This document shows, in pieces, positions 1-4,871 of a DNA stretch of 9,273 bases. Both the position numbers and the translations under genes were made by a program. Source of the stretch: Campylobacterota bacterium (GTDB lineage: Bacteria; Campylobacterota; Campylobacteria; Campylobacterales; Sulfurovaceae). The DNA lies in assembly GCA_003646525.1 (NCBI GenBank), contig QMKU01000034.1, positions 1 to 9,273 on the forward strand. Reading direction: 5' to 3'. The notes under the pieces are model-generated. The model ran no database searches and was not told the origin of the DNA. It saw only the letters and a program-made list of their open reading frames with translations. Positions within the stretch are counted from its first letter, which is position 1, and every line of letters starts with the position of its first letter.

Positions 1-1469
1 TCATCATAGACCAGAGAGTCTGCAACAAGTGGATGGTTGTTGATCGTAGCTTCGATCTGCTCAGGATAAATATTTTCTCCCCCCGGACCAACGATGATGT
101 TTTTGGAGCGTCCATTCATAAAGAAATAACCATCTTTATCAAAATAGCCGATATCTTCGGTGTTGAACCACCCCTCTTCATCGATGACTTCAGCCGTCTT
201 CTCTGGGTCTTTGTAGTAGCCTCTCATCACATTGGGACCGCGTGCCCAGAGTATACCGTTGCCATCTTCATCTTGATCTCGTAACAGCAATTCTACCCCT
301 GGGATTGCTGGACCAATTGCTTTTAGTTTCGTCTCTTGCGGATTAGTACCAGCAAGGATAGGCGCAGTTTCTGTTAATCCATACCCGATACAGTAAGGGA
401 ACTCAGCTTCGCGCAAGAACTTTTCTACAGTCGGAGAGACGCCAGCACCCCCTATCCCAAAGAAGCGTATCTCACCACCAAAAGTCTCTATGAGCTTTTT
501 GCCTGCAATTTTATTGAGTTTTTTACGCAGATAGGGGATGGCATAAAGTGTTTTGATAAAAAAGTTTTTTTGAAAGTTTGGCAAGACTTTATTTTTATAG
601 ATTTTTTCCATTACGAGAGGAACACTGAGCATAAAATTTGGTTTGACTTGAGCCATTGCTTTGATTAGAATTGTTGGAGTAGGTGCTTTTTTGATATAGT
701 AGATTTCTGCCCCATTGAGAAAGGGGATGATCATCCCTACCGTACACTCAAAGGTATGCGCCAGAGGCAAGATAGATAAGAAGCGATCCCTAGGAAAGAT
801 ATCAACCATCTTTTGTGCTGCAGTGGCATCAAATACAAGATTTTTATGGCTGAGCATCACGCCCTTGGAGCTTCCTGTTGTACCAGATGTATAGATGATT
901 GCGGCGAGGTCATCCTCTTCAATGGAAATAGGTTTTTTTCCTGTAGACTCTTTGCTCAATCTATCCATCGCTTTTGTAAGTTGCTCTCCACCTTTTTGGA
1001 GAACTTTTTCTACAGCAGAAGGAGTAGATAGCTTTTCGAGTATCTTGAGTTCATCGACGATCACCAAGAGATTCATAGTGGGAGGTTGTGTTTCATCTAT
1101 CATAGTTTCAAAAAGCTTTTGAGAGATAAACGCTGCTTTACATTCGGCGTGATTGGCGATATGTATAGCTTCAGAGATATGAAAATCAGGCAATATAGGC
1201 ACGATAACAGCACCCATCGTTGTGACCGCGAAATAAACAGCACTCCAATTTGGCATATTTCCACTATAGAGTGCCACTTTGTCACCCTGTCTCACTCCAT
1301 ACTTTTTTAGCATCTCCTGAATTTTTTTGACTTGCTGCATATGCTGCTGATAAGTCATAGGTTCTTCGCCAGAAAATTGTACGGCAGGATGATCGCCATA
1401 GGTAGCGATACTATAGTCATAGAGTGTCTTGAGTGTCAATGATGGGAGGGTAATAAATGTTTTGTTCAT
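1..1469 (-). CDS. Long-chain acyl-CoA synthetase (AMP-forming), C-terminus cut by window edge
   Basis: AMP-binding (ANL superfamily) enzyme that activates a fatty acid with ATP to acyl-AMP and then transfers it to CoA. The visible 489 residues begin at the ATG complementary to 1467-1469. The P-loop-like motif YTSGTTGSSKGV lies at residues 193-204, LPLAHTFE at 234-241, YGLTETAP at 363-370, the adenine/ribose motif around TEDIGYFDKDGY (437-448) with the hinge Arg at 454, and the C-terminal subdomain start KNIIVGPGGENIYPE at 456-470. The end of the C-terminal subdomain, including the expected catalytic lysine, falls outside the window. An AAGGA sequence lies about 10 nt before the ATG, with a TATAAT box (1501-1506, minus) about 30 nt upstream. 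Family assignment is firm; chain-length specificity is inferred from similarity to FadD-type enzymes and could be wrong. It is divergent from the short ORF at 1532-1639. Confidence 0.9.
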   Translation of the reverse strand, partial: MNKTFITLPSLTLKTLYDYSIATYGDHPAVQFSGEEPMTYQQHMQQVKKIQEMLKKYGVRQGDKVALYSGNMPNWSAVYFAVTTMGAVIVPILPDFHISEAIHIANHAECKAAFISQKLFETMIDETQPPTMNLLVIVDELKILEKLSTPSAVEKVLQKGGEQLTKAMDRLSKESTGKKPISIEEDDLAAIIYTSGTTGSSKGVMLSHKNLVFDATAAQKMVDIFPRDRFLSILPLAHTFECTVGMIIPFLNGAEIYYIKKAPTPTILIKAMAQVKPNFMLSVPLVMEKIYKNKVLPNFQKNFFIKTLYAIPYLRKKLNKIAGKKLIETFGGEIRFFGIGGAGVSPTVEKFLREAEFPYCIGYGLTETAPILAGTNPQETKLKAIGPAIPGVELLLRDQDEDGNGILWARGPNVMRGYYKDPEKTAEVIDEEGWFNTEDIGYFDKDGYFFMNGRSKNIIVGPGGENIYPEQIEATINNHPLVADSLVYD

Positions 1470-1500
1470 TATATGCTATTCCTTTTTTTTGTTGGCATTC

Positions 1501-1508
1501 ATTATACT
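1501..1508. promoter_or_regulatory. Overlapping divergent -10 boxes upstream of the acyl-CoA synthetase gene
   Basis: The 8-bp ATTATACT contains TATAAT on the minus strand (1506 to 1501), suitably placed for the acyl-CoA synthetase gene with a leader of roughly 25 nt. It also contains TATACT on the plus strand (1503-1508), placed for the short ORF at 1532. No convincing -35 box is visible on either side, which is common for sigma-70 promoters in Campylobacterota. Start points are inferred, not observed. Confidence 0.4.
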
Positions 1509-1531
1509 TTATCTCTTGTAAATTATGCTTG

Positions 1532-1639
1532 ATGATGCATAAAACCATTGAAATTATTCAAAATAGTGCTATGATAATAATGATTTTGCTATCTTTGCTT
1601 TATGGCTATATCCTTGGGTATATTATAGTTGTTTTGTAG
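1532..1639 (+). CDS. Possible 35-residue single-pass membrane peptide
   Basis: The ORF starts at tandem ATG codons (1532 or 1535) and encodes about 35 residues. A short polar N-terminus (MMHKTIEIIQNS) is followed by a hydrophobic stretch from about residue 14 to 35 (AMIIMILLSLLYGYILGY onward) long enough to span the membrane. A TATACT box at 1503-1508 would give a leader of about 17 nt, and the stop codon sits in the first arm of a terminator-like hairpin. Against it: no clear Shine-Dalgarno sequence, and AT-rich DNA yields hydrophobic peptides by chance. A longer reading from 1457 would overlap the start of the divergent gene and is less likely. I do not recognise a family. Confidence 0.35.
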   Translation: MMHKTIEIIQNSAMIIMILLSLLYGYILGYIIVVL

Positions 1640-1666
1640 CAGTGCTTATTTACACTGCTATTTGTT
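1637..1666 (+). terminator. Hairpin with T-rich tail after the short membrane ORF
   Basis: TAGCAGTG (1637-1644) pairs perfectly with CACTGCTA (1653-1660) across an 8-nt loop and is followed by TTTGTT. This looks like a modest Rho-independent terminator for plus-strand transcription. The stop codon of the preceding ORF forms the base of the stem. Confidence 0.45.
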
Positions 1667-1784
1667 CCACACATCCACAATATTTACCTCTACACCTAAC
1701 CCAACTTCATCATCCAACAACCCCCAAACCCCCTCCACACTTCAATCAATACTTTAAAACCAATTTACCTACACCACATCTATT
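1665..1784. other. 120-nt tract with no G on the plus strand
   Basis: From 1665 to 1784 the plus strand contains only A, C and T, including CCCCC and CCCCCT runs at about 1730-1744; the minus strand is therefore C-free and G/T/A-rich with GGGGG tracts. No periodic repeat is evident. One minus frame (about 1658-1738) reads as a 26-residue peptide ending at TAG 1660-1658, but C-free DNA automatically yields V, G, W, L, D and E codons, so this is weak. The origin is unknown. Confidence 0.8.
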
Positions 1785-1787
1785 GAT

Positions 1788-2000
1788 CTATACATAAGTA
1801 TGCGTTACCTCCCCTGCTTGATGATTTATCCCTAATGCATCATATATCTTTTTTTCTTCTTGTGTCGGTTCTGCGCTTTGTCTAATATTATAATACCCCA
1901 TAAAATTACCCAAAAGTAAAGAAATAATTCCAAATCTCAAACTTATTTGCCCAGTTTAGCAGTTCATCTGACAAGTATGATTGAGGCAATATAGGCAAGA
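1788..2000 (-). pseudogene. Possible decayed coding fragment of unknown family, frameshifted
   Basis: On the minus strand an ATG at 1901-1899 opens a 37-codon reading frame ending at TAG 1790-1788, containing PTQEEKKIYDALGI (residues 12-25), which looks protein-like in composition. Just upstream, a different minus frame (about 1907-1985) reads SYLSDELLNWANKFEIW and ends at a TAA right next to the ATG of the first fragment. A single frameshift near 1900-1910 would join them into one protein of about 60 residues or more. I do not recognise the family. It may equally be chance. Confidence 0.25.
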
Positions 2001-2078
2001 GGAGCTAACCGACCACCCTATTTTCCTAATTTACCCTGCTCTTCTACTCAAATCATCATAGTTTTCATTATTTATTGC

Positions 2079-2118
2079 TCGTTCCCATCGCTCCTGCGTA
2101 ATGCCAATGAAATAAGAA
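2079..2118 (-). repeat. REP-like palindrome remnant (GGGAACGAG family) with 17-bp repeat
   Basis: Read on the minus strand this carries CTTATTTCATTGGCATT followed by ACGCAGGAGCGATGGGAACGAGC. The 17-bp CTTATTTCATTGGCATT (2100-2116, minus) recurs exactly on the plus strand at 4809-4825. The GGGAACGAG end is shared with the hairpin at 2395-2427. The inner stem is degraded to GCG/CGC. The arrangement resembles the TTCCCACGCTCCTGCGTGGGAA type of extragenic palindrome known from many bacterial genomes. Confidence 0.6.
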
Positions 2119-2154
2119 AAAAACGATAAAATATCAAATTCATAAATTTACTAG

Positions 2155-2378
2155 TGACTTTCAGACTTCGCCACAACCCTAACGGGCTCGTCATCGTATC
2201 ATACCGAAACAGGTTCGTTATCCTATGGACTGATAATTCGCTTCCAGTTACTCCTCACCCTATCTCACGATAACGCAGTTATTTTCAGCTACAGAGTTTA
2301 TGGTTTACTCTGGTAAGGACTTACACCTTATTGGTTGAATGCCTTCGAGGGTGTGCTAGGGGGCGCTTGCTAACGCAC
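2155..2378 (-). ncRNA. Group II intron 5' remnant (domain I-like), no RT gene
   Basis: On the minus strand the sequence resembles the 5' part of bacterial group II introns. A possible GTGCG 5' end lies at 2378-2374; AAGGTGTAAGTCCTT at 2329-2315 folds as a hairpin; CAGAGT/ACTCTG (2312-2292) forms a stem, followed by GTAGCTGA; a GTGAG..GGGTGAGGAGT..CTGGAAGCGA stretch comes next, and CGTTATC/GATAACG (2275-2269 with 2222-2216) closes a helix leading to ATAACGAACCTG. These word-like matches and their order are what I recall of domain I in this class. Only about 220 nt is present; no reverse transcriptase ORF, domain V or 3' end is visible, so it is a fragment and not a mobile intron. The exact ends are uncertain because GTGCGTT also belongs to a palindromic repeat family in this window. 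Confidence 0.5.
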
Positions 2379-2379
2379 C
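2361..2379. repeat. GGTGCGTT-type hairpin (degenerate copy)
   Basis: GGCGCTTGCTAACGCACC; on the minus strand GGTGCGTTAGCAAGCGCC, with a GCGTT/AAGCGC stem. It is related to the perfect hairpin at 4872-4891. It lies at the presumed 5' edge of the intron-like remnant, so the two annotations overlap. Confidence 0.4.
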
Positions 2380-2389
2380 TTCTGTTGTA

Positions 2390-2427
2390 CATATGCATTC
2401 CCACCAAGATGGTGGGAACGAGCGAAG
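2390..2427 (+). repeat. REP-like hairpin CATTCCCACC..GGTGGGAACGAG
   Basis: CCCACC (2400-2405) pairs with GGTGGG (2411-2416) around a short AAGAT-type loop, flanked by ATATGCATT on one side and AACGAGCGAAG on the other. ATATGCATTCCCAC recurs at 2630-2643, and the ACGAGCGAA end recurs at 2792 and 4585. The layout matches the widespread extragenic palindromes of the form TCGTTCCCAC..GTGGGAATGCATA, which are often moved by REP-associated TnpA-like transposases (RAYTs); that link is inference here. Confidence 0.65.
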
Positions 2428-2548
2428 TATCAAAACGGTATATTCAAATTATTGAATTAATTCAAATACTATCAGAGGTTAACAATACTTGAATGCCAGC
2501 TTCATGACTATTCCTAAACATTACCAAGTGGTAGAGGCGGTATTTAGA
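2419..2548 (+). repeat. Direct repeat, copy A (about 130 bp)
   Basis: It runs from ACGAGCGAAG through TATTCAAAT, a TTCATGACTATTCCTAAACA block and ACCAAGTGGTAGAGG to TTTAGA. It matches copy B at 2791-2906 along its length with scattered substitutions. A has about 18 extra bases near 2450-2467, flanked by two ATTCAAAT words where B has one. It contains the small palindrome TACCAAGTGGTA. Confidence 0.85.
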
Positions 2549-2549
2549 G

Positions 2550-2604
2550 AAAGGGGTTGGGCAACAACCACAACTCTGAGTTGTAGTTGTTACCTGACCC
2601 CTTT
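2550..2604 (-). repeat. 55-bp long imperfect palindrome
   Basis: The arms 2550-2576 and 2578-2604 (27 nt each, one central base) read AAAGGGGT..CAACTC and GAGTTGTAG..ACCCCTTT. On the minus strand 23 pairs are Watson-Crick, two are G-U and two are mismatched; read as plus-strand RNA the same two positions would be A-C. This suggests a minus-strand transcript, or simply MITE-like decay. It directly follows repeat copy A. Confidence 0.75.
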
Positions 2605-2627
2605 GACTTTGACTGACCCCTTTGACT
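2594..2627 (+). repeat. 15-bp tandem repeat CTGACCCCTTTGACT
   Basis: CTGACCCCTTTGACT occurs at 2594-2608 and exactly again at 2613-2627, separated by TTGA (period 19). The first copy overlaps the right arm of the 55-bp palindrome, so the second looks like a local duplication of the palindrome end. Confidence 0.7.
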
Positions 2628-2628
2628 C

Positions 2629-2660
2629 ATATGCATTCCCACTAAGAGAAACTGTGAGAC
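2629..2660 (+). repeat. Half-copy of the REP-like CATATGCATTCCCAC element
   Basis: CATATGCATTCCCACTAAG repeats the left half of the hairpin at 2390-2427, but the GGTGGGAACGAG half is absent; it is followed instead by AGAAACTGTGAGAC. Truncated copy. Confidence 0.5.
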
Positions 2661-2684
2661 AACCTTTCTTTTTTTTTAACTTTC

Positions 2685-2753
2685 GGAGCTTGGGCTTCAG
2701 TCCAAGAGTCCCATAAAATGGGACATCATTCACGGGACTAAAGTCCTGTTCCC
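2685..2753 (+). repeat. Cluster of three small hairpins (GGACTAAAGTCC family)
   Basis: Successive palindromes: CTTGGGCTTCAGTCCAAG; GTCCCATAAAATGGGAC; and CGGGACTAAAGTCCTG. The last 14 bases CGGGACTAAAGTCC and the AGTCCCATAAAA block recur in the perfect hairpin at 7551-7597, so this is a composite, rearranged copy of the same family. Confidence 0.7.
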
Positions 2754-2775
2754 AAAAGATGGTAGTTCTTTCACG

Positions 2776-2801
2776 GTCTCAGATGGTACAAACGAGCGAA
2801 A
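2776..2801 (+). repeat. GTCTCAGATGG..ACGAGCGAAA element, copy 1
   Basis: An 11-bp GTCTCAGATGG plus ACGAGCGAAA with a 5-bp variable core. The same 26-bp layout is at 4569-4594. It forms the left edge of direct repeat copy B. Confidence 0.7.
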
Positions 2802-2906
2802 GTGTCAAAACAGTATATTCAAATACAATTAGAGGTTAATAATACTTGAATACCAGTTTCATGACTATTCCTAAACATTACCAAGTGGTAGAGGCAGTAC
2901 TTAGAA
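2791..2906 (+). repeat. Direct repeat, copy B (about 115 bp)
   Basis: Second copy of the 2419-2548 block, with the same order of words (AACGAGCGAA, TCAAAAC, TATATTCAAATAC, AGAGGTTAA, AATACTTGAAT, TTCATGACTATTCCTAAACA, CCAAGTGGTAGAGGC, TTAGA). It lacks the 18-bp insert of copy A. The flanks differ on both sides, so the block moved or was duplicated as a unit. Confidence 0.85.
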
Positions 2907-2969
2907 GTGGCATTACGGTTTGTCTCCTAGCCGTAAAAGTTTATCGAAATGATGAGTTTTTTTAGTGTT

Positions 2970-3149
2970 TTAGGGTATCAAATATGATGTAGCCCAAGCT
3001 ACCAAAACCAATACAATTTTGATACCGCTAAGAATCTCAAGGCTATTAAATAGATACGCTATCAAAGATAAATCAGTAGCAAACAGCAAAGCAAATACAA
3101 CTTTTAACCAACCTATCTGCTCCTTTATCTTGTCTACCTTTGATATATT
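2970..3149 (-). pseudogene. Small two-helix membrane protein, no usable start codon
   Basis: An open minus-strand frame reads VDKIKEQIGWLKVVFALLF and onward for 55 codons from GTA (3137-3135) to TAA (2972-2970). Helical segments lie at about residues 11-31 and 39-53. The KEQIGWLKVVFALL..TD.SLIA.LFN pattern recalls small hydrophobic proteins that I associate with Campylobacterota, whose start would be ATG where GTA stands here. Only AAT ATA TCA AAG precede it before an in-frame TAA (3152-3150), so there is no ATG, GTG or TTG start. Residues 38 to 54 coincide with a nested inverted repeat (2974-3026), suggesting the original C-terminus was replaced. Either a pseudogene or a gene using a very rare start codon. 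Confidence 0.45.
2974..3026. repeat. Nested inverted repeat GGTATCAAA / TTTGATACC
   Basis: GGTATCAAA (2974-2982) and TTTGATACC (3018-3026) are perfect inverted repeats. They enclose a second perfect hairpin, GTAGC CCAA GCTAC (2989-3002). It covers the 3' end of the small minus-strand ORF and could act as a terminator or be an inserted palindromic element. Confidence 0.6.
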
Positions 3150-3152
3150 TTA

Positions 3153-3346
3153 CCCTTTTTGTAGTTTTACTAAAAGTGATTACTTAAGATATACTATATA
3201 ACTAATGAGATACTTATTAAGGTTACAGATTTTATGATTATTACTTATAAGTGGAGATTAAACGGCAGGAGTGGATGGCTTATGTTGATTAATGTTATAA
3301 TATTAAATATATTTTTTATATAATTGAATTATTTCAAGGAGAAATT
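3153..3346. other. Non-coding spacer before the TMEM43 gene
   Basis: AT-rich spacer between the minus-strand small ORF and the TMEM43 gene. Apart from the extended -10 box at 3293-3301 I see no gene, RNA or strong repeat. A 60-codon plus-strand reading across 3019-3201 is the shadow of the small minus ORF. Confidence 0.5.
3293..3301 (+). promoter_or_regulatory. Extended -10 promoter for the TMEM43 gene
   Basis: TGTTATAAT, a perfect TATAAT at 3296-3301 preceded by TGn. It would start transcription near 3308, about 40 nt before the GTG start. No matching -35 box is seen, which an extended -10 does not need. Confidence 0.5.
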
Positions 3347-4477
3347 GTGGATCACTTTACAGAAACAACTGAGACAGGTTATGGAACTAATATAATGAAT
3401 TCTCTTAAAGGTATAATAGTAGGGTTTATATTTATATTAATTTCGATAGGTCTATTATGGTGGAATGAGGGGCGTAGCGTAGATCAAGCCAATGCCTTGA
3501 ATGATATGAAGGACAAGGTCATAACTTTGGAGGATACCAAATATAATGCACAATATAATAATAAAGCAATACTACTTCAAGGTATTGCCAAACCTCTATC
3601 TAAATTAGAAGATGTTACATTTGGATTGAAAAGTAGTGGATTAGTACTGCATAGAATAGTAGAGATGTATCAATGGCAAGAGACTAAAGAATCTGAGAGT
3701 AAAGATAAATTAGGTGGTGGAACAGAGACAACAACTACTTATGATTATAATAAAGTATGGTCAAAATCTCAAATACGCTCATCCTCTTTTAGGCATAAAC
3801 AAAATCATAAGAATCCAGGGATGGTCTATGCAAGTCGATCTTTCAGTACGGATGCATCGATGGGAGACTATCGTCTATCCAAAAAAATAGTCAATAGTTT
3901 TGAAGCATCTACACAAATAGATGATTTGTCAATTTTGTCCAAAAAAATTGATGGCATCATAAATCATGATTCATATCTGTACAAAGGAGATGATCCATCA
4001 GATCCTCAAATAGGTGATCTCAAAATTAGATTTACTTATGCGGCGGCAGGAGAGTATACTATTGTTGGAAAATTACAAAATAAAAATATTGTATCATATA
4101 GGACAGATAATGGTAAAAACTTCCTATTTACTCGTTCTGGAATAGTATCAGCTAATCAAATTTTTCAAGAGGAGTTAGATTCAAATAGTCTACTTGCTTG
4201 GTTATTTAGATTGGTTGGACTAATTGTTATGTTTATTGGATTTACCATGATACTTGGTCCTCTCTCAACAATTGCAAATGTAATTCCCATGATTGGTTCA
4301 ATAGTAGAGGGCGCTACAGGGATTATCGCACTTATAATTACATTATTGTTAGGTTCAATAGTGATAGGATTGGCATGGCTAACCTCTCGTCCTATTATGG
4401 CATTAGCTATCATAGCTCTAGGCATTATTGCTAGTGTAGTAATATCTAACATGAATAATAATAATTCATCTGCCTAA
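3347..4477 (+). CDS. TMEM43-family (LUMA-like) membrane protein
   Basis: 376 residues starting at GTG; AAGGAG lies 5 nt upstream (3336-3341) and no ATG is available before codon 17, so GTG is the best start. One hydrophobic helix at about residues 21-39 (ends LLWWNEGR) is followed by a large soluble region (about 45-280) containing VEMYQWQETKES near 105-116, a low-complexity GGGTETTTTYDYNKVW patch (123-138), and three C-terminal helices (about 283-304, 323-345, 348-367). The LLWWNEGR, VEMYQW and C-terminal three-helix layout fit the TMEM43 family, known from animals (nuclear envelope/ER) and widespread but uncharacterised in bacteria. The bacterial role is unknown. It is monocistronic, flanked on both sides by repeat-rich spacers. 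GC content is visibly lower than in selD and mnmH, possibly pointing to a different history. Confidence 0.8.
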   Translation: MDHFTETTETGYGTNIMNSLKGIIVGFIFILISIGLLWWNEGRSVDQANALNDMKDKVITLEDTKYNAQYNNKAILLQGIAKPLSKLEDVTFGLKSSGLVLHRIVEMYQWQETKESESKDKLGGGTETTTTYDYNKVWSKSQIRSSSFRHKQNHKNPGMVYASRSFSTDASMGDYRLSKKIVNSFEASTQIDDLSILSKKIDGIINHDSYLYKGDDPSDPQIGDLKIRFTYAAAGEYTIVGKLQNKNIVSYRTDNGKNFLFTRSGIVSANQIFQEELDSNSLLAWLFRLVGLIVMFIGFTMILGPLSTIANVIPMIGSIVEGATGIIALIITLLLGSIVIGLAWLTSRPIMALAIIALGIIASVVISNMNNNNSSA

Positions 4478-4486
4478 AAGTATTCT

Positions 4487-4506
4487 CAGTTTGACTAAGA
4501 TTTTAG
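4487..4506 (+). terminator. Weak hairpin after the TMEM43 gene
   Basis: CTCAGT TTG ACTAAG (one mismatch) followed by ATTTTAG starts about ten bases after the TAA. Weak; the real terminator may be one of the palindromes further downstream. Confidence 0.25.
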
Positions 4507-4563
4507 ATAGAGTAGATACTAATACTTATGTCCCTCAGTAAGCGAACGATGGGATATGATATT

Positions 4564-4671
4564 TTACAGTCTCAGATGGCGAGAACGAGCGAAAATTAAT
4601 CTCCTGCTTGTCTCTTTTTGTAACCCCTTAATCTCTAATATTGCTTCTGTCAAATCCTCTTTTGTTACCAT
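4564..4671 (-). pseudogene. 35-codon ORF ending inside a REP-like element
   Basis: On the minus strand an ATG at 4671-4669 opens MVTKEDLTEAILEIKGLQKE, which looks like the N-terminus of a real helical or coiled-coil protein. The frame then runs into the GTCTCAGATGG..ACGAGCGAAA repeat (4569-4594), which supplies the last nine or so residues (RSRHLRL) and the TAA at 4566-4564. There is no clear Shine-Dalgarno sequence. I read it as a gene start truncated by a repeat, family not recognised. A functional 35-residue peptide is possible but less likely. Confidence 0.3.
4569..4594 (+). repeat. GTCTCAGATGG..ACGAGCGAAA element, copy 2
   Basis: 26 bp with the same two conserved words and spacing as 2776-2801; only the 5-bp core differs (CGAGA versus TACAA). 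After ACGAGCGAAA the sequence does not continue like copy A or B. Confidence 0.7.
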
Positions 4672-4729
4672 GATAAGAATCTTTTTTCATTTGATTATAT
4701 TAAAAACAGATTAAGATAAGATGATTATC

Positions 4730-4789
4730 GTAGGGGCAATCCCTATGTGGTTGCCCTAATTAGGGTAGCCACACAGGGCTACCCCCTAC
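4730..4789. repeat. 60-bp symmetric palindrome GTAGGGG..CCCCTAC
   Basis: Two 30-nt arms (4730-4759, 4760-4789) with no spacer; 24 of 30 positions pair Watson-Crick, and two more are G-T wobbles when read as plus-strand RNA. It lies between the convergent TMEM43 and HAD genes and could terminate transcription from both sides. The TAGGGGCAA..TTGCCC pattern resembles extragenic palindromes seen in many copies in other genomes. Confidence 0.75.
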
Positions 4790-4808
4790 AAGTTTTATTC
4801 AAAAAAAG

Positions 4809-4843
4809 CTTATTTCATTGGCATTGCCAAGATGGTGCAAGAG
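4809..4843 (+). repeat. Second copy of the CTTATTTCATTGGCATT element
   Basis: CTTATTTCATTGGCATT (4809-4825) is exactly the sequence found in inverted orientation at 2100-2116. It is followed by GCCAAGATGGTGCAAGAG, a relative of the CACCAAGATGGTGGGAACGAG hairpin at 2402-2422. Confidence 0.6.
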
Positions 4844-4871
4844 AGAGATGACTGTGTGTTTTATTTGATGT

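Noticed and set aside
33..1310. Several plus-strand ORFs of 70-83 residues at the left end, and a 61-residue minus-strand ORF at 1100-1285
   Set aside because: All are shadows of the acyl-CoA synthetase gene, which has full-length conserved motifs.
1658..1738. 26-residue minus-strand peptide in the G-free tract
   Set aside because: C-free DNA produces V/G/W/L/D/E-rich peptides automatically; upstream the frame has three stops within a short distance.
2040..2150. Minus-strand peptide ending WERAINNENYDDLSRRAG
   Set aside because: Its first half is encoded by the REP-like palindrome and there is no start codon after the upstream stops; too little to call a gene.
2489..2716. 75-residue plus-strand ORF across repeats
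   Set aside because: It runs through copy A, the 55-bp palindrome, the tandem repeat and a hairpin cluster; its sequence is explained by these repeats.
2419..2906. CRISPR array
   Set aside because: Only two copies, more than 100 bp each and about 370 bp apart, with no regular spacers and no cas genes.
4165..4452. 95-residue minus-strand ORF opposite the TMEM43 3' end
   Set aside because: Antisense shadow of the membrane helices; no ribosome site and a composition typical of reversed hydrophobic codons.
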